From Chloroflexota bacterium (GTDB taxonomy: Bacteria; Chloroflexota; Limnocylindria; Limnocylindrales; CSP1-4), in assembly GCA_021786265.1 (NCBI GenBank), contig JAJYNP010000028.1, forward strand, positions 1 through 12,663: 12,663 nt of DNA. The letters are read 5' to 3'. The notes beneath the pieces were generated by a model. The model searched no databases and was not told where the DNA came from. It was given only the letters and a program-made list of their open reading frames with translations. This document shows, piece by piece, positions 6,561 through 12,663 of the stretch (positions are counted from its first letter, which is position 1; each line of letters opens with the position of its first letter). The position numbers were made by a program, and so were the translations under genes.

Positions 6561-7819
6561 AGAACACACCCGTCGAGCTCGACAAGGCGGGCAAACCGGC
6601 GGGTGCGAAATGGGATGCAGTCGCGAACGCCTTCTTCACGACCGCGCCTCGAGGCGACTACACCGACACGAGCATCGACCGTCTGCGCGCCGAGAATCGG
6701 GTCTATGAGTCCAGCACAGGGACACTCTCGATCAAGTACTTCCTGCGGCTCGGGGAGGATGGTCGCTGGTACAAGGACACCCGCGTCGACACGCTCTGGG
6801 ACGACTACGACGTTCGTCCGTTGAGACATCGCCCGAAGGATGAGGATCTCAACTACGACACCCAGAAGCCCGAAGGACTGCTTGAGCGGGTCGTCACATG
6901 GGCGTCGGCTCCGGGCGATCTCGTCGCCGACTTCTTCTGTGGATCCGGTACGACACTCGCGGTTGCGGAAAAGCTTGGCCGTCGGTGGATCGCCTGCGAC
7001 CTGGGCCGTTTCGCCATCCACACCACCCGGAAACGCCTCATGGGCATCGAGGGCTGCAAACCGTTCGAAGTGCTGAACCTCGGGAAGTACGAGCGGCAGT
7101 ACTGGCAGACCTCGTCTTTCCAGGGTCGCGACCCCCAGCAGGTCCTGTTCGAGTACCTCGCCTTCATCCTCAAGCTGTACGGCGCCGTGCCGGTGGCTGG
7201 GATGCAGTACCTCCACGGAAAGAAGGGCGCCGCCCTTGTGCACGTCGGCGCCGTGGATGCGCCCGTGACGATCGACGAGGTCATAAAGGCGCTCGACGAG
7301 TGCGTCGCGACCGGCCAGAAGGAGCTCCACATTCTCGGCTGGGAATGGGAGATGGGCCTCAACGACACCGTCGACCAGCTGGCGGTCGAGCGCAGCGTCC
7401 GGATGAAGCTCCTCGCGATCCCCAGGGAGGTCATGGAGGCGCAGGCCGTCGAACGCGGTGACATCCGCTTCTTCGAGCTCGCTCACCTGGACTGCTCGAT
7501 CGACGTGCGACCCAAGCGGCAGGTGGCCGTCGGTCTTTCGGGCTTCGCCATGTCCGAGGCAGACGGGATCGACCCCGAAGTCCTGGCGAGGATCGAGAAG
7601 TGGTCGGACTTCGTCGACTACTGGGCGGTCGACTGGGACTTCAAGAACGACACCTTCGTCAACGGTTGGGTCGCGTACCGCACCAAGAAGGAGCGCCGTC
7701 TCGCGCTCGCGAGCGACCTCCACGCCTACGAGGCTCCGGGCACCTATCGGATCGCCGTCAAGGTCGTTGACATCTTCGGCAACGACACGACCAAGGTCTA
7801 CCCCGTCGAGGTCCGCTGA
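6557..7819 (+). CDS. Type III R-M DNA methyltransferase (Mod), C-terminal part
   Basis: The remaining 420 codons of the methyltransferase, in the frame offset from the upstream part. It begins with the probable linker/target-recognition region (YTDTSIDRL, YFLRLGEDGRWYKDTRVDTL), then the conserved DTQKPEGLLERVV. The S-adenosylmethionine motif I follows, ADFFCGSGTTLAVAEKLGRR, with FCGSG about residues 127-131 here (366-370 in the joined protein). After it come WIACDLGRFAIHTTRKRL and a ~240-aa C-terminal region ending in a beta-rich GTYRIAVKVVDIFGND segment. It would bind cofactor and probably contact Res. The ATG at 6557 overlaps the upstream stop as ATGA, so reinitiation could make it as a separate subunit, but the bases before it are all C and there is no ribosome binding site. 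A joined Mod is more likely the functional form. The stop is 1 nt before res. Confidence 0.85.
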   Translation: MKNTPVELDKAGKPAGAKWDAVANAFFTTAPRGDYTDTSIDRLRAENRVYESSTGTLSIKYFLRLGEDGRWYKDTRVDTLWDDYDVRPLRHRPKDEDLNYDTQKPEGLLERVVTWASAPGDLVADFFCGSGTTLAVAEKLGRRWIACDLGRFAIHTTRKRLMGIEGCKPFEVLNLGKYERQYWQTSSFQGRDPQQVLFEYLAFILKLYGAVPVAGMQYLHGKKGAALVHVGAVDAPVTIDEVIKALDECVATGQKELHILGWEWEMGLNDTVDQLAVERSVRMKLLAIPREVMEAQAVERGDIRFFELAHLDCSIDVRPKRQVAVGLSGFAMSEADGIDPEVLARIEKWSDFVDYWAVDWDFKNDTFVNGWVAYRTKKERRLALASDLHAYEAPGTYRIAVKVVDIFGNDTTKVYPVEVR

Positions 7820-7820
7820 C

Positions 7821-10553
7821 ATGGCCAAGACCGTCGTCGGGTACGAGTCGGCGCTGCCCGAGATCCCCGACCGGGAGCCGTGGGAGGCCCCGACCGCTTA
7901 CCTGGTGAAGGGGAGCGCGGGCGGGTACGAGATCGCCGACGGCAGGCGGCCCAGCAAGACCCTCCTTGTGAACCGACTCCGCGAGGCGGTGGATGCCTGG
8001 CGCGCGACCGGCTATGCGGGCGCGAATGATGTCACGCAGGACCTGTTCCGCTTCTGGTTCGAGGAGGACCACGTCCTCCATGACGGCCGTCACTGGCGCT
8101 ACCACTTCGGCCAGCGCGAGGCGGTCGAGACTCTGGCCTATCTCGTCGAGGTGGCTCGGACGGCCGACACCAAGGATCTCGTGGAGCGGTTCGGCGAGGT
8201 GCACGTCGGCGGCCTGTTCACCAACGGGATCACCCACCAGACCAGCCCCGGAGGCCGTCGGAGCATCGTCCGGTACTTCCCGGAGCTGGGATCGGAGGGC
8301 ACGCAAGACCTCCCGCCAGAGGGCCTGTCGAGGCTCGCGATCAAGATGGCGACCGGGTCGGGCAAGACGGTCGTCATGGCCCTCGTCGTCGCCTGGTCGT
8401 ACTTCCACCGGGCGCGGGTGCCCGGCTCCCCCCTGTCGCGCAACTTCCTGGTCGTCGCCCCGAACGTCATCGTGTACCAGCGGCTCGAACGAGACTTCGC
8501 GAGCAACAGGATCTTCGAGGAGCTGCCGATCGTCCCGCCCGGGTGGACCCTCGACCTCAAGCCGATCCTCCGGGGCAAGAGCGCCGAACCGTCACCTTCC
8601 GGAACGCTGTTCCTCACCAACGTCCAGCAGATCCACGAGAGCCGGGAGCGGCAGTGGACGCCGGAGAACGCTGTCGCCGCCCTGCTCGGCCCGCCGGTCA
8701 ACAAGGACCTGGCCTCGCACGAGCGGTCGATGCTCGAGCGGATCCGCTCGCTCCCGGACCTCGTGGCGATCAACGACGAGGCCCACCACGTCCACGACGA
8801 GGACCTCGAATGGGCGAAGACCCTGCTCGGGCTCAAAGACAAGGTGCGCCTCTGGCTCGACTTCTCGGCGACCCCGAAGGACCAGAACGGCACCTACTTC
8901 CCCTGGATCGTCACCGACTACCCGCTGCCCCAGGCGGTCGAGGACGGCATCGTCAAGTCGCCGCTCATCGTGCAGCGCGTAGATCGCGCCGACCCAGAGA
9001 AGGTTACAGGCGACAACGTCGTGGAGGCGTACGCGGAGTGGCTCCACGCGGCGGTCGCGCGCTACAAGGAGCACGCCGAGGCGTACGGATCACTGGGACT
9101 AAAACCCGTCCTGTTCGTCATGGCGGAGAAGTCCGACTACGCCGACAAGATCGGCGAGTGGCTCCGCAAGGAGAAGGCGTTCGGCTTCCGTCCCGCCGAG
9201 GTCCTGGTGATCCACACCGACACGAAGGGCGAGATCACGAAGGCCGATCTCGACAAGGCTCGCGAAGCCGCGGCGGCCATCGACGAGCCGGCGAGCCCGG
9301 TCAAGGTCATCGTCAGCGTGCTGATGCTTCGCGAAGGCTGGGACGTGCGCGCGGTGACGGTGGTGCTCGGCCTCCGGCCGTTCACCGCGAAGGCGCAGAT
9401 CCTCCCCGAGCAGGCCGTCGGCCGCGGCCTTCGCCTGATGCCCAACACGGAGGGCCGACAGACGCTCGAGGTCATGGGAACGCGGGCGTTCGAGGCGTTC
9501 GTCCAGGAGCTGGAGAAGGAGGGCCTCGGCGTCCCGGTGACCAAGAAGCCGCCGGTGCTGCCCGTCAAGGTGGAGCCCATCCGCGAGCGGTCCGCCTATG
9601 ACATCGCCATCCCGCTCACCCAGCCGCTGTTCGGGCACACGTACCGACGTCTGTCCGACCTGGACCCGGCAGCAATCGGCCTGCTCCGGGACCTGCCGGA
9701 CGTGACGGCGACCCCGGAGCTCCGCTTCGTGCTCGAGTTCATGACGACCCAGTCTCAGGTCGGCGAGCTGCGACTCGGGTACCCCATGCTCGTGGCGGAG
9801 GACGCAGTCGGTCGACTCGTGGACTCGGCGATGGACAAGGCGCAGCTCAGCGGCCAGTTCGCCGAGCTGTACCCGATCATCGAACGCTACGTCACCGACT
9901 ACACCTTCGGGTTCGAGGTTTCAATCGACGACGACAACGTCCGGGGCGCCCTGTCCAACTACGTCTTCCGGGAGCGGCTGGCGGGCCACATCGCCCGCAA
10001 GATCGGCGAGCTGACGGTCGAGAGCCGGCCCCTCGAATTCGAGGATCGCGCCTTCCGGCTCTCGGACGTCCCGCCCTTCGCCTGGCGCCGCCAGCACCTC
10101 CTCGGCGAGCACACGATCTTCAACTTCGTCACGATCTACAACGACTACGAGAAGCGGTTCGCCGAGTTCCTCGACAGCCGTCCGGACATCCTGCGCTGGG
10201 CGGCGCTCGCGGAGCAGTTCACCCGGTTCCACGTGACGTACCTCGGCGCCACGGGGGCCCTCAAGCGGTACTACCCGGACTTCGTCGCGGTCCAGAAGGT
10301 CGACGGTCGCGAGACGAACTGGATCATCGAGACCAAGGGGCGGGTCTTCCCGGACGTCGAGCACAAGGACCGTGGCATCCGCGTCTGGTGTCACACGATG
10401 CGCGAGCAAACAGGTCAAGACTGGCGGTACCTACGGGTCGACCAACTCGTGTTCGATAGGGGCCAGCACGTCACGTTCGACGCCTTGGTCGCCGCCGTGG
10501 AGTCCGCTCGGGCCCAGGCTCCTTCTCTCGGCCTGGTCATTGATGGTCGATAG
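7821..10553 (+). CDS. Type III restriction endonuclease subunit Res (DEAH helicase-nuclease)
   Basis: A 910-aa SF2 helicase-nuclease, the restriction subunit of a type III system. It would use ATP to translocate or signal along DNA and cut after meeting Mod-recognised unmethylated sites. Visible motifs: Walker A MATGSGKT (176-183, K182), Ia-like FLVVAPNVIVYQRLERDF, DEAH box NDEAHH (318-323; D319/E320), motif III SAT (349-351), motif V-like VSVLMLREGWDVRAV, motif VI QAVGRGLRLM with R535 and R538, and a C-terminal nuclease site P819-D820 ... E837-T838-K839 (YYPDFVAV ... IIETKGR), a PD-(D/E)XK pattern. Length is in the normal range for Res. The ATG at 7821 follows GAGG (7808-7811) at good spacing and begins 1 nt after the mod stop, so translation is probably coupled. 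It appears intact even though mod is frameshifted. Type III Res activity requires Mod, so a mod-off state should be harmless. Confidence 0.93.
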   Translation: MAKTVVGYESALPEIPDREPWEAPTAYLVKGSAGGYEIADGRRPSKTLLVNRLREAVDAWRATGYAGANDVTQDLFRFWFEEDHVLHDGRHWRYHFGQREAVETLAYLVEVARTADTKDLVERFGEVHVGGLFTNGITHQTSPGGRRSIVRYFPELGSEGTQDLPPEGLSRLAIKMATGSGKTVVMALVVAWSYFHRARVPGSPLSRNFLVVAPNVIVYQRLERDFASNRIFEELPIVPPGWTLDLKPILRGKSAEPSPSGTLFLTNVQQIHESRERQWTPENAVAALLGPPVNKDLASHERSMLERIRSLPDLVAINDEAHHVHDEDLEWAKTLLGLKDKVRLWLDFSATPKDQNGTYFPWIVTDYPLPQAVEDGIVKSPLIVQRVDRADPEKVTGDNVVEAYAEWLHAAVARYKEHAEAYGSLGLKPVLFVMAEKSDYADKIGEWLRKEKAFGFRPAEVLVIHTDTKGEITKADLDKAREAAAAIDEPASPVKVIVSVLMLREGWDVRAVTVVLGLRPFTAKAQILPEQAVGRGLRLMPNTEGRQTLEVMGTRAFEAFVQELEKEGLGVPVTKKPPVLPVKVEPIRERSAYDIAIPLTQPLFGHTYRRLSDLDPAAIGLLRDLPDVTATPELRFVLEFMTTQSQVGELRLGYPMLVAEDAVGRLVDSAMDKAQLSGQFAELYPIIERYVTDYTFGFEVSIDDDNVRGALSNYVFRERLAGHIARKIGELTVESRPLEFEDRAFRLSDVPPFAWRRQHLLGEHTIFNFVTIYNDYEKRFAEFLDSRPDILRWAALAEQFTRFHVTYLGATGALKRYYPDFVAVQKVDGRETNWIIETKGRVFPDVEHKDRGIRVWCHTMREQTGQDWRYLRVDQLVFDRGQHVTFDALVAAVESARAQAPSLGLVIDGR

Positions 10554-10628
10554 CCAGCACGGGGCAAGGCGCCGAGTGAAGAGGGGACGCTGAGGCGAGG
10601 GTGCGAATCGGTGCGCAAGAGGCCGCGT

Positions 10629-10656
10629 GGCCGCGGCGGAACTCGCGTTCGCGGCC
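10629..10656. terminator. Candidate hairpin between converging res and toxin genes
   Basis: GGCCGC pairs with GCGGCC and, inside it, GAAC pairs with GTTC around a TCGC loop, with a 4-nt bulge on the left. It lies about 75 nt after the res stop and 18 nt from the end of the opposing gene, a natural place for a shared terminator. No T-run is present, so this is tentative. Confidence 0.3.
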
Positions 10657-10673
10657 GGGGACGGCGTCGTGGC

Positions 10674-11102
10674 CTACTCCGGCAGGATCCCGAGGTTGTC
10701 GAGCATGATGGCCTTGAGGCTGTCGAGTTCGGTGTCCAGCAGACTCCCGATCCGTCTCGCGAAGGCCGTCCTGGGAATAGGCTGAAGAAGATCCACCAGG
10801 ACCACCGTGTCCACGGCCAGCCCACCCTGACCCGCGACCAGCGTCACTTGATATCGGGAGGCCCGATCGACCAGATGTGACGTGGGGGCTGCGATGATGT
10901 AAGTCAGTGACGCGTCAGCGCAGCGGATGGGGCCGTCCATGATCACGACCGGTCGCTCTGGGTGCGACGTTCGGTTGCCCGAGATTGTCGCCGGGGCTAG
11001 CCTGCTTATCTGACCGCCGCCATCGGGCGTGAACTGGCTCGTGATTGCCCGCGGATTGTCATTCGCGCTGGGAAATGTGCCGGCGCCGGTTACTCGCGCC
11101 AC
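10674..11102 (-). CDS. PemK/MazF-like toxin, N-terminus uncertain
   Basis: Reading from a possible GTG at 11102 gives 142 aa. The C-terminal ~100 residues resemble PemK/MazF mRNA interferases: SHPERPVVIM (about 46-55), TYIIAAPTSHLVDRA (about 67-81), YQVTLVAGQGGLAVDTVVLV (about 84-103), DLLQPIPRT (104-112), and a terminal helix ELDSLKAIMLDNLG. Such toxins cut RNA at specific short sequences and are neutralised by an antitoxin usually encoded just upstream. Here the upstream side is occupied by an IS21 fragment, and no antitoxin is visible. The frame stays open further upstream to an ATG at 11159 and beyond, but that part lies antisense to the istB remnant and is unlikely to be native protein. 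The start may therefore be lost or altered. It converges on res. Identification is from motif pattern only; another SH3-like barrel protein is possible. Confidence 0.55.
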   Translation of the reverse strand: MARVTGAGTFPSANDNPRAITSQFTPDGGGQISRLAPATISGNRTSHPERPVVIMDGPIRCADASLTYIIAAPTSHLVDRASRYQVTLVAGQGGLAVDTVVLVDLLQPIPRTAFARRIGSLLDTELDSLKAIMLDNLGILPE

Positions 11103-11124
11103 CGCCTGAGCCCCGTCTCCGCCG

Positions 11125-11286
11125 TCCAACCTCCACCCGTCGGGCTTCGACACGATCATGCCCAAGACGCTCGCCACCGCCACGGTCGACCGGCTCCTCC
11201 ACCACGCCCACGTCGTCCTCACCGAGGGCGCCAGCTACCGGCTCGCCGAGGCGACCGCTGGAAAGGGGGTGGTGCCGCTCGGCTGA
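11125..11286 (+). pseudogene. istB: istB C-terminal remnant (IS21-family transposition ATPase)
   Basis: Only the last ~53 residues of an IstB-like AAA+ helper ATPase remain: SNLHPSGFDTIMPKTLATAT, VDRLLHHAHVVLTEG, then SYRLAEATAGKGVVPLG before TGA 11284-11286. In intact IS21 elements IstB is about 250 aa and partners the IstA transposase. The Walker motifs and all of IstA are missing, and the frame has a stop at 11107-11109, so this is a dead fragment. It is followed by the typical IS21 right-end region. Confidence 0.8.
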
Positions 11287-11304
11287 CCACCAGAGGAGAT
11301 CAGC

Positions 11305-11379
11305 TGTCCGTCGGCGTGGAGATCACGTGTCCGCGCAGATGGAGCCCAGCTGTCCACCCAGGAGGAAGTGTCGCTGTCC
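11305..11379 (+). repeat. IS21 terminal repeats with 23-nt period
   Basis: TGTCC occurs at 11305, 11328, 11351 and 11375 (spacings 23, 23 and 24 nt). In the first three copies GGA follows at the same distance (TGTCC-N8-GGA: GGA at 11318, 11341 and 11364). CAGC or a close variant precedes most copies. This regular array just inside an element end fits the multiple transposase-binding repeats of IS21-family ends. Confidence 0.7.
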
Positions 11380-11385
11380 CTTGAC

Positions 11386-11494
11386 AACCGATCGCGGCCA
11401 GGCCAATCCGTATCCTCGGGCCGTCGTCCCCACGCACGTGGGGGTGAACCGAAGACCGCGGGCGTCGACGACGCGACGCTGCAGTCGTCCCCAC
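11386..11494 (+). CRISPR. Trailer-end remnant of a type I-E CRISPR array
   Basis: A full 29-nt repeat lies at 11423-11451. It begins GTCGTCCCCACGCACGTGGG and ends GTGAACCG, and carries the hairpin arms CCCCAC/GTGGGG typical of type I-E (Cse/CASCADE) repeats. It is followed by a 32-nt spacer (11452-11483) and then GTCGTCCCCAC (11484-11494), identical to the first 11 nt of the repeat before similarity is lost. This is the degenerate terminal repeat usual at the leader-distal end. Upstream, exactly 32 nt (11391-11422) separate the full repeat from AACCG (11386-11390), the last 5 nt of a repeat, so a second spacer and a repeat stub are inferred. The orientation is plus, with the leader side removed by the IS21 end. 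No cas genes are in the window. Confidence 0.85.
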
Positions 11495-11652
11495 CAGACC
11501 GTGCAGTGTCAGCTCCCCGACGGAGGGTCTGCACTGTGGGTGCTGTCGGGCAGCCAGCGACGGTGACGGTGCTCGCCGCGACGGCCCGGCGTCGTCGGCT
11601 CGCATCCGCGACTTCCCGTGGTGATGGACGGCTGCGGGGTCGGTCGCTCGAG

Positions 11653-12663
11653 TCACGTCCTTGGTTGGTTCGGCTCGGGCGGCGACTCGTCCGGTGCCGG
11701 CCCGCGCACGATCTGGAAGCCGGTCGTGTTCGAGATCACGGTGACGTCGCCGTCGACGAACCGGAGGGCGACCGACCCCCTCCCCGCGCGAAGGTTGTGG
11801 ATGGCGAGTTCCGGCAGCCAGTCGGGCAGGGCCGGGTTGAGGTAGATCCGCGAGCAGTCGCGATCGGAGCGGACGTGGATGCCGCACAGGACCGCGATGA
11901 GCCGGAACACGGTCGACGCTGCCCACGCCTGCGGCACGTTCGCACCGAGATACTGCACCGGGAAGCTCCCATCCTCGCGCGGCAGGCCGGCGAACAGTTC
12001 GGGCAGCCGGGTGGCGACGAAGCGCTCGGCGGCATCGAACAGTCCGCGCGTCACCAGGGCAGCCTCCGCAGCGAAGCCGTAGCGTCGGAAGCCGCTGGCG
12101 ATCGTCGCGTTGTCGTGCGGCCAGATCGAGCCGGTGTGGTAGCTGTACGGATTGTAGGCCGGGTGGTCGGACGAGAGCGTCCGGATCCCCCAGCCTGACC
12201 ACATGTCGTCGGCCAGGAGACGGCGGACAACGCGGCCCGCCCGCTCGGCCGGCACGATCCCGGAGGACAGCAGGTGGCCCGGATTCGAGGCCACCGACTC
12301 GATCGGGCGCTTCTCGCCGTCGAGCCCGAGGTAGTACGTCCCCTCGGCCTCCCACCAGAAGACGTCGTTGAACTGCTCGTAGAGGCGACGGGCCTCGTCG
12401 CGGAGCCGGACTGCGTCGGCCGGCCGGTCGAGCAGGTCGTACATCGCGGCCAACCGGAGCTTCGCATCGTACACGTAGCCCTGGAGCTCGCAGAGAGCGA
12501 GCGGCAGGGGCGCCAGCGAACCGTCGGCCGCGGGGATTGCGTCGCCGGCATCCTTCCAGCCCTGGTTGTAGTACCCGTGCGACGAGCGCGTCTTGTATTC
12601 CTGGAAGCCGTCGCCGTCCCGGTCGCCCGAGCGGTCGATCCAGCTCATCGCCGCCTCGGCGTT
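11653..12663 (-). CDS. Glycogen-debranching / amylo-alpha-1,6-glucosidase-like enzyme, C-terminal part (5' end outside window)
   Basis: The last 336 residues of a gene that enters from the right edge; the frame is open to the last base, so the start is not visible. The piece resembles the (alpha/alpha)6-barrel catalytic domain of amylo-alpha-1,6-glucosidase/glycogen-debranching-like proteins. Conserved-looking stretches are SHGYYNQGWKDAGDAI (with the likely catalytic acidic residues), ALCELQGYVYDAKLRL, ASNPGHLLSSGIV, WSGWGIRTLSSDHPAYNPYS followed by YHTGSIWPHDNATIASG, and GANVPQAWAAST. The extreme C-terminus is a short beta-type tail (VALRFVDGDVTVISNTTGF) and a proline-rich end. It would hydrolyse alpha-1,6 branches or related oligosaccharides in the cytosol. 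It is transcribed away from the window's right edge towards the CRISPR relic and appears unrelated to the defence genes. The exact substrate cannot be told from this part. Confidence 0.85.
   Translation of the reverse strand, partial: NAEAAMSWIDRSGDRDGDGFQEYKTRSSHGYYNQGWKDAGDAIPAADGSLAPLPLALCELQGYVYDAKLRLAAMYDLLDRPADAVRLRDEARRLYEQFNDVFWWEAEGTYYLGLDGEKRPIESVASNPGHLLSSGIVPAERAGRVVRRLLADDMWSGWGIRTLSSDHPAYNPYSYHTGSIWPHDNATIASGFRRYGFAAEAALVTRGLFDAAERFVATRLPELFAGLPREDGSFPVQYLGANVPQAWAASTVFRLIAVLCGIHVRSDRDCSRIYLNPALPDWLPELAIHNLRAGRGSVALRFVDGDVTVISNTTGFQIVRGPAPDESPPEPNQPRT

Larger units (their letters stand above)
11125..11386 (+). mobile_element. Truncated IS21-family element, right end
   Basis: It consists of the istB 3' end plus about 100 nt of terminal sequence carrying a 23-nt periodic repeat, probably ending in CA at 11385-11386. 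IS21-family ends commonly finish in CA and contain several short internal repeats bound by the transposase. The left part of the element, including istA, is absent. On the left it joins the toxin-like gene; on the right it cuts into a CRISPR array. Confidence 0.7.

Noticed and set aside
7458..7820. An earlier start for res within the mod gene
   Set aside because: The extra N-terminal residues are a Ser/Arg/Thr-rich out-of-frame reading of mod. ATG 7821 has GAGG at good spacing and fits the operon junction.
6512..7828. A 438-codon antisense frame over the mod gene
   Set aside because: No motif, and antisense to conserved methyltransferase sequence.
11495..11652. Inverted repeats (for example CAGACC/GGTCTG) between the CRISPR relic and the debranching gene
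   Set aside because: Stems are about 6 bp with long loops and no T-run, which is expected by chance in DNA this GC-rich.
11368..12198. A 276-codon plus-strand frame over the CRISPR relic and debranching gene
   Set aside because: Shadow frame; the segment with HARGGEPK is the repeat translated, and the rest is antisense to a real gene.
11300..12355. A 351-codon minus-strand frame across the CRISPR relic and debranching gene
   Set aside because: It has no domain and lies in a different frame from the clear debranching-enzyme sequence. Its VHPHVRGDDG segment is just the CRISPR repeat translated.

Overview
The window is very GC-rich bacterial chromosomal DNA with GC-biased third codon positions. 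The gene mix (a class III aminotransferase, a glycogen-debranching-like enzyme, and an insertion-element gene of the DUF6431 plus ExeA/TniB-like ATPase kind) suggests a Chloroflexota-like or possibly actinobacterial genome. That is a guess from content; no rRNA or marker gene is present.

Layout. (1) 108-1367 (+): an intact class III PLP-dependent aminotransferase of the glutamate-1-semialdehyde aminomutase-like group. (2) About 1670-2668: a decayed mobile element. A DUF6431-type zinc-ribbon/helix-turn-helix gene runs in frame into the C-terminal half of an AAA+ transposition-type ATPase. The part between them is missing and the ATPase is frameshifted. (3) 2815-10553 (+): the core of the window, three tightly packed genes. 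They are a UvrD-like helicase fused to a Cas4/AddB-like iron-sulfur PD-(D/E)XK nuclease, a type III restriction-modification methyltransferase (Mod), and a type III restriction subunit (Res). (4) 10674 to about 11102 (-): a PemK/MazF-like toxin gene converging on the operon, with no visible antitoxin. (5) About 11125-11386 (+): the 3' end of an IS21-family element, comprising the IstB C-terminus and a terminal region with a 23-nt periodic repeat. It abuts (6) about 11386-11494 (+): the tail end of a type I-E CRISPR array, comprising a partial repeat, a 32-nt spacer, a full 29-nt repeat, a 32-nt spacer and an 11-nt degenerate repeat. No cas genes are present. (7) 11653 to the window end (-): the C-terminal part of a glycogen-debranching/amylo-alpha-1,6-glucosidase-like enzyme.

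How it fits together. A stretch of defence and mobile DNA lies between two metabolic genes. Mod and Res should form a type III restriction-modification complex. The helicase-nuclease is in the same apparent operon (5 nt before mod; mod ends 1 nt before res) and may process DNA ends or add a second antiviral activity, but that is inference.

The most notable point is in mod. The reading frame is broken exactly at a run of ten C residues (6547-6556). Adding one C or removing two restores a methyltransferase of about 659 aa with both catalytic motifs. This suggests phase-variable on/off switching of the system. A homopolymer sequencing error, ribosomal slippage, or a split enzyme made by ATGA-coupled reinitiation are alternatives. 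The second notable point is the CRISPR relic cut by the IS21 end, which indicates loss of a former CRISPR locus at this site.
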